Below are positions 54,300-64,000 of a stretch of DNA of 64,000 nucleotides, in pieces. The translations under genes and the position numbers were made by a program. How positions within the stretch are numbered: position 1 is the stretch's first letter; every line of letters starts with the position of its first letter. Origin of the DNA: Alnus glutinosa (lineage: Eukaryota > Streptophyta > Magnoliopsida > Fagales > Betulaceae); NCBI RefSeq assembly GCF_958979055.1, contig NC_084886.1, positions 39,886,154 to 39,950,153 on the forward strand. Reading direction: 5' to 3'. The notes under the pieces were generated by a model. That model worked only from the letters and a program-made list of their open reading frames with translations, searched no databases and was not told the DNA's origin.

Positions 54300-57200
54300 A
54301 TACTTTCATGCTTGTGCTAGCCAAAAAAATTACTGAAAGCATATTGAGATGATGAAGGAGATTGGAGGCCAAGTATGTCGATCAAAAGAGGACATTGAAG
54401 ATGCTTTTATTCAGTATTATAATAACATCTTCACTGTTGGAAATGAACTTGATCTAGAAAGTTCTCTTGGTGCAGTTGACTGCAAGGTGACTCCAACGAT
54501 GAATCATAAGTTACTGGCAGAGATCACAGTGGAGGAAATTTCTACGGCTTTACAACAAATGGCTCCCCTGAAAGCTTCTGGCCCTGACGGGTATTTTGTA
54601 TGTTTCTATCAGCACAACTGGGCAACTATACACACTGAGGTATGCTAAGCTATTCTTCATTTCTTTCATACTAGGATGTTGGATAGTAAGATAAATAAAA
54701 CTCATATAGCTCTTATTCCTAAAACCCAACAACCTGAAAGTGTGTCTAAGTTCAGACCTATTAGCCTTTGTAATGTGTTGTACAAATTAATTTCTAAGGT
54801 TCTTGCTAACCGACTTAAACTAGTGTTACCAGAAATTATCTCTTGCACACAAAGTGTTTTTATTCCAGGTCGTTTAATCACTGACAACATTCTGGCGGCT
54901 TTTGAGATCTTGCACTCTATGCAAACCCGGATGTGGAGCAAAACTAGGTTCATGGGTTTTAAACTCGATATAAGTAAAGTCTATGACCAAGTTGAATGAC
55001 ATTTCTTAGAGGCAATCATGCAGAGGTTGGGTTTTGCGGAGCAATGGATTAAACTTATTATGGCTTGTGTTCACTCAATCTCATACTCTATCCTTATCAA
55101 TGGCAGCCCAGTGGGAAATATTCAGCCATCACTAGGGATTCGCCAAGGGGATTCCATTTCCCCTACCTCTTCTTAATTTGCGTAGAGGCTCTTAGTGCTT
55201 TATTACAACAAGCTGAGCGGAAGGGGGTAATCACTGGTGTTCCTACTTCTCAGAAGGGTCCAAGTTTGAGACACTTGCTCTTTGCGGATGACATCATAAT
55301 TTTCTGCAAGGCGAACTCAGTTGAATAGAGAAGAATTATGAGGATTCTGGACATTTATGAAAACGGGTTGGCCCAAAAGCTCAATCTGCAGAAGACATCC
55401 CAATTCTTTAGCCATAATACCAGCCAGGAGAGGAAGCAAGAGATCTTGGGACTATTAGGGCTGACAGAAACCGATAGGATTGATACCTATCTTGGGCTTC
55501 CATCTTTTGTGGGTAAGTCTAAGGTACAGGCTTTCGGCTTTATAAAGGATAGTGATGAAGAAGATCAGTAATTGGTAGGTCAAGTTTTTGTCCCAAGCTA
55601 GAAAAAAAGTGTTGCTTAAAGCAGTAACCCAGGCGATATCGACATACATCATGTTTGCTTTTCAACTCACCATTACTTTATGCAAGGAGATAAACAGTTT
55701 AATGCAGAATATTTAGTGGAATCACATGGCCAAAAATTCCAAAATTCATTGGATGTCCTGGGAAAGATTGGGGTGATCCAATGCCATGGGAGGCCTAGGA
55801 TTTCGAGATTTGGTGCACTTTACTTGCTAAGCAAGGGTGGAGGTTAATCCAAAACCCTTATTCTATCTCAGCACAAATTATCCGAGCCAAATACCATCCT
55901 TGATGCGGTTTTATGGAGGCATCCTTAGGCACTCGGCCCTCCTTTGTTTGGCGGAGCATATGGAAATCCAGGGAGTTGTTGCATCATGGATTAGTATGGC
56001 GGGTGGGAAATGGTTGCAAAATCAAGGTTTGGGGGGACCGGTGGCTGCCCACTCCACAAACTTATCAAGTGCAACGAGTTATTGATAGTCAGTGTTTGGT
56101 GGCCTCCTTGATTAACCCTATTTCCAAAAGCTGGAATGTGGATTTAATCCAAGAGGTATTTTATGGTGATGAAGCTCAAGTTATTGCAAATATCCTGCTT
56201 AGCCCTTTGCTGCATGAAGATAAACTGATATGGCGTGGAATCGCTAGTACCATCTTTACAGTGTGCAATGCTTACCACCTAGGAAAAGAAGTACAAGAAC
56301 GTGTGGCAGCTCAAAGCTCTCACTCTAAGGCAAGATAGGATATGTGGAAGGCATTGTGGGGTATGGAAGTACCAAATACAGTGAAAATGTTTACTTGGAG
56401 GGCTTGCCATAATATTCTTCCTACACGTTTGAGTCTTTTTAAGCGGAAGATAATAGAAGATGCCAACTGTCCATGCTGTGGAGTTGAGGAGGAATCTGTA
56501 ATCCACGCCCTCTGGACATGCCTAGCAGCCAAGGATGTGTGGGGAAGTAAAACATCTCCTTTCTAGAAGTGTTGTGGTACAGGTTTGAATTTTAAAGGGC
56601 TATTTGAAGATTGTCTTCAATGTTTCCGCAAGGAGAATCTAGAGTTGTTGGTAGTTTTGGCACGTGGAATATGGTTTAGAAAGAATAAATATGTTTTTGA
56701 ATGGGTTTTTACCCATCCAGATGAAGTATATATTGTAGCAGTTAAGTTTGTACGAGAATATAAGGACCAATTGGTGAACCATTCTGTAGCAGCAACTGCC
56801 ATTATCCGTGAGCGTGTAATGTCGAGTCCTCCCCCGAATGGTGTTATAAAGATCAACTGGGACGTTGCCATAAATAAAACAAAGGGTTGTATTGGTTTGG
56901 GCATCATGGCTAGGGACTGCATGGGGCTTTTTTTTGGGGGCTCGAAGTCTCACTAAAATTTTGCAAATGGATGCAAAGATTGCAGAAACCTTAGTTGCTC
57001 CGGAAGCCGTTCTTTTCAAGAAAGAGGTTGGATTTCTCGGTGCCATTTTTGAAGGAGATACTGCTCAGATTATTTCAAAGATCAACTCAAATCCTCCTTA
57101 TCTCTCTAGATCTGGACACCTACTGGAAATTATTCATATTGGGAGGCAAAACTTACGTACTTGTAATTTTGTTTTTGCTTATCGCGAAGCCAACTCCGCA

Positions 57201-57400
57201 CCCCATTGTCTTGCTAAAGAGGTTGCTAGTACCATGATTGATTTGCGTTGGCTGGATAATACTCGTACTAGTATCTCCAGTATTGTTGCTAAGGAAGCTG
57301 TACGTCTCTTGATCCTTGTTTTATGAAGGTCAAGTGTTTCATTTTTTTTGTTATGAAAGAAGAGTATGAGAATTTATGTTAAAAAAAAAATATATATTGT
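54300..57400 (+). pseudogene. LINE (L1/RTE-like plant LINE) ORF2, 5'-truncated and broken
   Basis: Domains in order, in shifting frames. 54349-54648: region before the polymerase with APLKASGPDGYFVCFYQHNW. 54676-54999: reverse transcriptase start, IALIPKTQQPESVSKFRPIS and SVFIPGRLITDNILAAFEIL. 55030-55330: GIRQGDSISP and the catalytic LFADDIIIFCKA. 56342-56566: zinc-binding end, MEVPNTVKMFTWRACHN...CPCCGVEEESVIHALWTC. 56820-57326: RNase H-like part with SSPPPNGVIKINWDVAI and FAYREANSAPHCLAKE. The usual YADD-type box is FADD as in other plant LINEs. At least eight stops or frameshifts, for example TGA at 54997, TAG at 55326 and TAG at 56335. An A tract at 57380-57389 ends it. The endonuclease is missing. 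Confidence 0.85.
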
Positions 57401-58018
57401 GCCATCCTTTTTAATTTTCATAAACATGGTCTCAAATTTAGTATTATGACTAGGTAAGTGTACCAATTATAATTAATCAATTAATCAATTAGTATTATGA
57501 CAAGGATAGTATATCATTTTAATTTTTTGGTCGTAAGGGAATCATTCCCTTTTCAAATGAATAATGATTTTCTTACAACTCCCATATGACTTCTATACAA
57601 CCCCTAGATACATTGGGTGAAACCCACATGCATGTGTCTCAACCAATGTGTGTGGATTGTGTAGGAGTTGTGTGAAAAGGGTTGTAAGGAATCACTCCCC
57701 TCTTCAGATAAATAATGATTTCTTTATAACTCTCACACAACTCCTACACAACCTCTAGATATATTGGGTGGAACCCACACGTAGGACTTACATGCATGAG
57801 TCCCACCTAATGTGTATGGGTTATGTAACAGTTCTGTTGGAGGAGTTGTAAGAGAATCACTCTCCTTTTTGAATACCACAAAAGTCAAGCTATCATCTCT
57901 CATCCCTAATATTAATAAATGTCAGCTAATAAATGTCAGCAGCCTTCTTGATAGAAAAGGTGGCCAGATCTTTTAGGACCCATATGCCTGGAATAGGTAA
58001 GGCGCCATAAAGGCTAAG
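56462..58018 (+). repeat. 1.56-kb tandem duplication, first copy
   Basis: From GCCAACTGTCCATGCTGTGG in the LINE to GGCGCCATAAAGGCTAAG. Includes the LINE end and the foldback block at 57520-57870. Confidence 0.88.
57520..57870. mobile_element. Foldback MITE pair
   Basis: Two hairpin units in a row. Each has TACAACTCCCA...ATTGGGTG-AACCCACA on one side and the complement (TGTGTGGATTGTGTAGGAGT, GTTGTAAG) on the other. Outer ends read GTAAGGGAATCATTCCCTTT and GTTGTAAGAGAATCACTCTCC. Non-coding; repeated at 59070-59390. Confidence 0.65.
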
Positions 58019-58935
58019 GCCAACTGTCCATGCTATGGAGTTGATGAGGAATCTGTAATCCACGCCCTTTGGACATGCCTAGCAGCCAAGGATGTGTGGG
58101 GAAGTAAAACATCTCCTTTCTAGAAGTGTTGTGGTACAGGTTTGAATTTTAAGGGGCTATTTGAAGATTGTCTTCAATGTTTCAGCAAGGAGAATCTAGA
58201 GTTGTTGGCAGTTTTGGCACGTGGAATATGGTTTAGAAAGAATAAATATGTTTTTGAAGGGGTTTTTACCCATCCAAATGAAGTATATATTGTAGCAGTT
58301 AAGTTTGTATGAGAATGTAAGGAGTGTAGACAGATGGACCAATTGGTGAACCATTCTGAAGCAGCAACTGCCATTATCCGTGAGAGTGTAATGTCGAGTC
58401 CTCCCCCGAATGGTGTTACAAAGATCAACTGGGACGCTGCCATAAATAAAACAAAGGGTTGTATTGGTTTGGGCATCATGGCTAGGGACTGCATGGGGCT
58501 TTTTTTTGGGGGCTCGAAGTCTCACTAAAATTTTGCAAATGGATGCAAAGATTGCAGAAACCTTAGTTGCTCCGGAAGCAGTTCTTTTCATGAAAGAGGT
58601 TGGATTTCTCAGTGTTATTTTTGAAGGAGATGCTGCTCAAATCCTCCTTATCTCTCTAGATCTGGACACCTACTGGAAATTATTCATATTGAGAGGCAAA
58701 ACTTACGTACTTGTAATTTTGTTTTTGCTTATCGCGAAGCCAACTCCACAGCCCATTGTCTTGCTAAAGAGGCTGCTGGTACCATTGATTTGCGTTGGCT
58801 TGATGATACTCCTACTAGTATCTCCTGTATTGTTGTTAAGGTAGCTGTACGTCCCTAGATCCTTGTTTTATGAAGGTCAAATGTTTCATTTTTTTGTTAT
58901 GAAAGAAGAGTTTGAGAATTTATGTTAAAAAAAAA
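58019..58935 (+). pseudogene. LINE ORF2 3' fragment, second copy
   Basis: Copy of the zinc-binding and RNase H end of the LINE (SSPPPNGVTKINWDAAI at about 58398). An insertion of CGGAGTGTAGACAGATG-like sequence near 58320 and a deletion near 58640 disrupt it further. The A tract is at 58926-58938. Confidence 0.8.
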
Positions 58936-59069
58936 AAATATTGTGCCATCCTTTTTAATTTTCATAAGCATGGTCTCAAATTTAGTATTATGACTAGGTA
59001 AGTGTACCAATTATAATTAATCAATTAATCAATTAGTATTATGACAAGGTTAGTATATCATTTTAATTT

Positions 59070-59390
59070 TTTGGTTGTAAGGGAATCACTTCCTTTTCAA
59101 ATGAATAATGATTTTCTTACAACTCCCATATAACTTCTATACAATCCCTAGATACATTGGGTGGAACCCACATGCATGAGTCTCACCCAATGTGTGTAGG
59201 TTGTGTGAGAGTTGTGTGAAAAGGGTTGTAAGGAATCACTCCCCTTCTCAGATAAATAATGATTTCTTTATAACTCTAGATATATTGGGTGGAACCCACA
59301 CGTAGGACTTACATGTATGAGTCCCACCTAATGTGTATGGGTTATGTAAGAGTTGTGTTGGAGTAGTTGTAAGAGAATCACTCTCCTTTT
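59070..59390. mobile_element. Foldback MITE pair, second copy
   Basis: Copy of 57520-57870. The second hairpin unit has lost its first arm (ACTCTAGATATATTGGGTGG). Confidence 0.6.
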
Positions 59391-59837
59391 TGAATACCAC
59401 AAAAGTCAAGCTATCATCTCTCATCCCTAATATTAATAAATGTCAGCTAATAAATGTCAGCCGCCTTCTTGATAGAAAAGGTGGCCAGATCTTTTAGGAC
59501 CTATATGCCTGGAATAGGTAAGGCGCCATAAAGGCTAAGGCCATACTAGCGGGGAAGTTCTTAAAGGCATGGATGAGACAAGTCATTTATGATTACAGCT
59601 ACCACTTCAAAGGCTTTTACCCGAGCAAATTAGACATATTCATACGTACGAAAATATATTGGGCAAAGAAGATAATGATCAATTACCAGTTACCAATAAT
59701 ACATGCGGCTGCCTTCCATTCGGGTAATAGACCTCCTGGGCCGGGCTTAGAACATACTAGAGAAGTTAGTTCTAACTGGGCCTGGAGCGGGTGAATCCGA
59801 ACCCAACGAGTAATATTGTAATTTCCAGATAATTTTC

Positions 59838-59843
59838 TTTATT
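59838..59843 (-). terminator. Poly(A) signal of PR-10 gene 4
   Basis: AATAAA on the minus strand, 124 bp past the stop codon. Confidence 0.4.
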
Positions 59844-59966
59844 TGTATATATGTATGCAAAGTAATAGAACATTAATTCACTTTGCATTCTTCCAAGTTA
59901 CAACATCTCAAGAAAGAAAGAAAAGAAGCCACAACTTATTTTTTATGGGACAAACAAACACAAGGT

Positions 59967-60548
59967 TTAGTTATAAGCATCAGGGTGCGCCAAGAGGTAG
60001 CTCTCAATAGCCCTAAGTAGTCCCTCGCCCTTTTCTTTGTCAGCCTTAATCAGTTCTTTATTGACCGAAATGTTGCCTTTGGTATGGTACTTGCTGGTGA
60101 TCTTCAGTATGGATCCTCCACCAGGGACTGCCACTATCTTGATCTCCTTAGAGATCTTCTCAAGGGTGTCGCCCAAAGGACTGCCCTCGATCACGCTGTA
60201 GCTGAATTTATAGTTTGCGTGGTCAATCTCATCAACCCTTTGCTTGATGTGATGTAAATGGCTGCCTGAAAAATATAGAAAAAGCTCATGTTCCCTCTCC
60301 CATCCAACATCTACATATGATGCTATTACATATAGCCAAAAAAGAAAGAAAGAAAGTAATTAACCTTCTGCAAATGTGATCTTCTTGATTGTTCCGGGCC
60401 CTCCATTTCCTTGAATGTTTTCAGAACCCTTAAAAGCCTGAGGTGCAACCTTCATAATGATGTTATCGGCGTCAAGGACGAAGGACTTGAACAGCCTAGC
60501 CGGTGGGATAACGGAGGTGGCCTCAAACTCGTCATTGAAAACAGCCAT
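59967..60548 (-). CDS. PR-10 / Bet v 1 family protein, gene 4 (variant group)
   Basis: Exon 1 is 60365-60548, exon 2 is 59967-60265, with a 99-bp GT-AG intron splitting the Gly codon; 160 residues. Start [18 protein letters not shown], end LLAHPDAYN. The loop GNGGPG is at 47-52, but residue 46 is Gln (NIQGNGG) where genes 2, 3 and 5 have Glu. Residue 32, normally Pro (LIPKV), is Met (IIMKV). In the second exon the usual [16 protein letters not shown] is [16 protein letters not shown] and DGG is GGG. The frame is intact, and TATA box and poly(A) signal are present. It belongs to a different PR-10 subgroup from genes 2, 3 and 5, closer in wording to the Bet v 1c/d-type isoforms ([10 protein letters not shown]-like). 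The biochemical role is as for the family, with ligand preference unknown. Confidence 0.92.
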
Positions 60549-60667
60549 GATGACCTAAGACTTCTGGATGTGATAAAGGGAAGAATATGAAGAGGAGGAT
60601 CGAGAAGGATACAGTACTGAACTTGGGGAGTTTTTTGAGTTGGCTAGAAGTGGGTGCTGGAGATTGG

Positions 60668-60675
60668 TATTTATA
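60668..60675 (-). promoter_or_regulatory. TATA box of PR-10 gene 4
   Basis: TATAAATA on the minus strand, 120 bp upstream of the ATG. Confidence 0.6.
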
Positions 60676-60779
60676 AAATAAGGTTGAGAGTTTTGTGTGG
60701 CAATGGCCCTAGCTAGCTTGTTCATCAGGGAATGTTGCTCGAAGAATTTTGCTTCCACTAACAAATGGCTGCCACTACC

Positions 60780-62165
60780 AACGTAGCCAACACACTATCT
60801 CTAGCCTTCTAGTACGTAGATTCATTAATACTGCAGCTCAAGCTTGAACTTTGTACGTCCATCATTTCTAGAAGGAACTTTGTATGAGAAATTCCTGCAC
60901 TCATTTTTCACAACAACCGCACAACTAATGTGAAAAGGCATTTTAAAAAAAAAAAATAGATGCGCTTCCTGCACTCATTTCTCACGTCACTAGTGTGCAT
61001 ATTTATCTTTTTCTTTTTTTAAAAAAATAAAAAATAAATAAAAATAGATGCGCTTCATGTTCTTTCTTTCTTTCTTTCTTTTTTTTCTTAGGTCTTTCCC
61101 ATGCCAAACCAACATATATGTTTTTGAGACCGTGAACAATCCCAGCTCCTCCGCCAACAATCCCTGCCCAAACTACATATGATATCTGCAATATCTGATA
61201 AGAAAACATCATATGCAAAAATAGAAGAAAAAAAGTTGCATGGAGAAAGAAGAGGAGGGGAATAGAAAAAAAGAAAAGAAAAGTGGCCATCTTTTTACTG
61301 ATTCTTGTTCCAGCAATAAGATGAGAAATTTCTTGTTCCCAAGAAAACACCGATTCCCATTATATATGATTTTACCCACATCACTTCTAATGAAGTTTTT
61401 CTGTTCCACTTCTTAGATAACATATAGAAAGCCCCATAAAAGAGCACGCGCCGCAAGAAATCAAAACAAAGTTGAAGGAGGAGGAAAAAAACAAGGAAAA
61501 CAGGCAGCATCCAAAATCTAATGAACAATGCTGGATACACAAACACACAAATGGAACTCAGACGCGGTTAGATCTCCGATCTATAAGTTACCAAATAACA
61601 GCTAGAAATTACATATCACCCCTTTGATGGCCCAAATAATGTAGATCCAGATCAAAATCACATCAACCATCGGACGCGTTTCAGATCAATACAAAAAAAA
61701 AAAAAAAAAAATCAGGATCTACTTACCCAATAGTGGACTTCTCCAGAAAATTAAAAATTTAAGAAATTTTTAGATGAATTGTGTGCTTCTAGGTATTCTT
61801 GCAAGGCTATACCTTAATGACATGGCTCTGGAAGTTAACATTCTTTTGCTCCTTTTGTTATAACAACCCACTCTAACTAATACAATAGCCCTTTTACTAT
61901 TATATAAATCACATGCACTATAATCTACACAAAACACATTCTGCCAAACGCAATACAAAACAATTGAAACACGTATCTTCTAGACTTTTCTATTGCCATT
62001 TAGCTATATTGAAATGAATCTTCATTTTACATTATCTTTGCCACACATTATGAGGAAATCAAGCTTTGCCAGACATGTGACTCATCAAGTCCACACTTGT
62101 CTTCTTCCAATGCACTGCTTTACTAAATCCCTTTCATTTAGTCTATTATATTCTTTTTTCATTTA
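60780..62165. other. Non-coding stretch between PR-10 genes 4 and 5
   Basis: No gene that I can name. On the minus strand around 61546-61080 there are hydrophobic frames and a possible exon after a CAG acceptor near 61190 (ISYVVWAGIVGGGAGIVHG). It has GT-free ends and no partner exon, so I leave it unassigned. A-run at 61690-61709. Confidence 0.35.
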
Positions 62166-62169
62166 GTCT

Positions 62170-62310
62170 ATTATATACTTTTATTTTTATTTTTATATAT
62201 ATAAAAATAAAAATTTGGGCAACTTCATAATTTTTTTTTAGGAATTTTGGGGGGGGGGGGGGGGGGGGGGAGGGGGGCATAGCCCCTGTCGGCCCCCCCT
62301 TCCTTCGTCA
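62170..62310 (-). mobile_element. Orphan hAT terminus, same type as the left end at 44087
   Basis: Read on the minus strand: GACGAAGGAAGGGGGGGCCG, then ACAGGGGCTATGCCCCCC and a long C run, as in GACGGAGGAGAAGGGGGGGC at 44091. The G run on the plus strand at 62249-62270 is 22 nt, then A, then six G. No transposase follows. Confidence 0.6.
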
Positions 62311-62334
62311 TTGCTGATAGGAAAATGTAAATTT

Positions 62335-62515
62335 AATTAATTAATCAATACTTTAACACTTTTCCTCACAAGTGGGCTCAAACTTCACTTTAATAGGTGA
62401 GGCCCAACACGTAGAATAATAAATTGAAATGTGGTGAATTAAGAGTCAAGGTTCGAACTCATAATCTTTGACTCTAATACCATGGTAAATCATCACTTAT
62501 CCCAAGTAAAGGTTG
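62335..62515. repeat. Inverted-repeat element with PBS-like and B-box-like core (copy 4)
   Basis: Contains ATCAATACTTTAACACTT, CAAGGTTCGAACTCATAATC and CTCTAATACCATGGTAAATC followed by ATCACTTATCCCAAGT, the family order seen at 512-740 and 898-1094. Confidence 0.5.
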
Positions 62516-62762
62516 AACACAAAACACAATCATCTCAAGAAATTAACCTTCCTTATGGTATTCAGTCGATCCAAAATTAAGCTCTCAAGAAAACCGGCAC
62601 AATCATCTCGATATCCTTCTCTTCTTAAGACATATATTTCACCAGCCTTTTAAATTTGGTAAAGTTGATATATATTGATCGAGTCCAGCAATTTGACAGA
62701 TTGTGTCAATCGATCAATAACTTACCATTTAATTTGTAATGCTCCACGATGAAGAAGAAATT

Positions 62763-64000
62763 AAGATTCGTATTCTAACCTTCTATTATAACACTTGACA
62801 TGGATTGTTATGTTGATAATAAATCTTGATCACATGTTTACTTAGAATTTACCCGAAAGGAAATAAGTCTACAGTACTCTACACCCTTCAAGTTGACTTT
62901 CATTATATATATATATGTGTGTGTGTGTGTGTTCAATGCATGTGACATAACATTAATTCATAAATTAAAAAAAATAATAATAAAAAAAATTGACATTTTA
63001 CCAGTTTCCACTCTCCAGCTAAAACAACCAAAAACAGTGGCTATGTAATTTGGTAATGCATGAATTTTAGAAATGCTTTTTGTGTTTGATTTGAACAATA
63101 GATGTACGTACATGTTATGATGCGACACAAATGTAAAAATTATTGTTTCTTAAGATTATTTTGTGTATAAATTATTTGTTATAATTTTTGTTTTGAGAAG
63201 AGAAACAAATCGAAGGCAAAAAGCAAAAACTTTAACCAACGAAGCCAGTATATATTATTAATTAGCAAGCACAAACCAGCCAGTATTGGCTAAACACAAA
63301 ACACCATGCAAGCAACAACGATCACTCCAACTCATAAGCTAATTTAGTTGTAGGCTTCAGGATTTGCCAAGAGGTAGCTCTCAATAGCCTTGAAAACTCC
63401 CGTCGCGTTTTCTTTGCCAGCCTTAAATTGATCTTCCTTGATCTCATGGTCTCCATTAGTGTAGTACTTGCTGGTGCTCTTCAAAATGGATCCTCCATCG
63501 GGGGCTGCCAGTATCTTGATCTCATTAGAGATTTTCTCAAGTTTGTCGCTCAAAGCATCACCCTCAATCACGGTGTAGCCGAATGTGAAGTTTTCCTGGT
63601 CAACCTCATCAATTCTGTGCTTCCCGTACTTGAATTGGCTGCCTGAAATACATAGAAAAAACACCTTTAATTCTTACTCGTAAAATGATAAAAAAAAAAA
63701 ATTATGCGTTAATTAATGGAGATTAATTAGGACAGAAACTAACCTTCCCCGAAGGTGATCTTCTTGATGGTTCCCGGCCCTCCGTTTCCTTCAATGTTTT
63801 CAGCACTCTTAACGGCGTGAGGTGCAACCTTTGGGATGAGGCTGTCAGCATCGAGGAAAAACGCCTTGAACAGCTTAGCCGGTGGGATAACGGAGGTGGT
63901 CTCAGCCTCGTAAGTGAAAACACCCATGACGAGCTGAAAGTTTCGAAATGTACGTACGTTCAGAGGAAGAATGATGAGGAGGATTGGTTGAACTCTAGAT
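62763..64000 (-). repeat. Segmental duplication, copy 2 (contains PR-10 gene 5), cut by the window end
   Basis: Collinear with 40346-41570, with few substitutions and a GT/TA microsatellite expansion near 62905-62931. Confidence 0.9.
63344..63927 (-). CDS. PR-10 / Bet v 1 family protein, gene 5
   Basis: Exon 1 is 63744-63927, exon 2 is 63344-63642, with a 101-bp GT-AG intron; 160 residues. It is nearly identical to gene 3 (three residue differences; loop GNGGPG at 47-52, Glu46 present). Ser29 replaces the family-typical Asn29 of gene 3 (DADSLIP against DADNLIP). The 5' leader is complete here: 22 bp that gene 3 lacks stand directly before the ATG. The promoter beyond 64000 is outside the window, so TATA box and upstream control cannot be judged. 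The role is as for the other PR-10 genes; dosage may matter if both copies are expressed. Confidence 0.94.

Larger units (their letters stand above)
58019..59542 (+). repeat. 1.56-kb tandem duplication, second copy
   Basis: Repeats 56462-58018. It has a small loss in the LINE part near 58638 and in the MITE part near 59277, so it is about 30 bp shorter. Confidence 0.88.

Noticed and set aside
61003-61546. Possible membrane-protein exons on the minus strand
   Set aside because: Phe/Leu-rich frames arise easily from T-rich DNA; no complete gene, start or partner exon could be put together.

Overview
The window is plant nuclear DNA, almost certainly from a woody dicot. Its only intact host genes are five members of the Bet v 1 / PR-10 (pathogenesis-related class 10, ribonuclease-like) family. 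Their wording (MGVFTYE start, GNGGPG loop, ...LAHPDAYN-type end, one intron splitting a Gly codon near residue 62) is what Fagales such as oak, chestnut, walnut or birch carry; a Fagaceae source is my best guess, inferred from recognition of the family and not from a search. The rest is AT-rich intergenic DNA built from nested mobile elements.

Layout. 1-3.4 kb: small inverted-repeat elements and PR-10 gene 1 (plus strand, 2122-2720, with a GC-AG intron). 3.4-9 kb: a MITE, a solo copia-type LTR (4310-5240), a complete Cassandra-type TRIM with 5S rRNA sequence in its LTRs (5268-5852), a second degenerate TRIM and a foldback element. 9.6-10.3 kb: PR-10 gene 2 (minus). 11.8-18.5 kb: degraded LTR sequence, MITEs, a SINE nested in a MITE, an inverted-repeat element carrying a 62-bp minisatellite, a second solo LTR (16591-17541), and a copia gag fragment. 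18.8-38.8 kb: what I read as one heavily invaded CACTA (En/Spm) transposon, genes on the minus strand, containing a second CACTA element (19946-24446) that holds a 1.8-kb GATC-rich minisatellite, a second Cassandra-like element with an extra tRNA-like insert in both LTRs (28413-29225), a stray exon of an RCI2/PMP3 membrane-protein gene (31962-32045), a large foldback element and a third solo LTR (36054-37351). 39-43 kb: two more GC-cored foldback elements around PR-10 gene 3 (minus, 40906-41484). 44-48.8 kb: a 4.7-kb hAT element with a broken transposase gene; its 3' part and about 2 kb of flank are tandemly duplicated (47.7-50.8 and 50.8-53.9 kb). 54.3-59.5 kb: a broken LINE whose 3' end plus flank is also tandemly duplicated. 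59.9-64 kb: PR-10 gene 4 (minus) and gene 5 (minus), the latter a near-copy of gene 3.

How it works together: the PR-10 cluster grew by tandem and segmental duplication (genes 3 and 5 are recent copies, differing at three residues in about 160), while mobile elements filled the spacers. Genes 2 and 3 still share a TATA box and an upstream block with a TTGAC (W-box) core, as expected for defence-inducible PR-10 genes. No intact transposase gene was found. All coordinates of elements come from reading ends and target-site duplications by eye.
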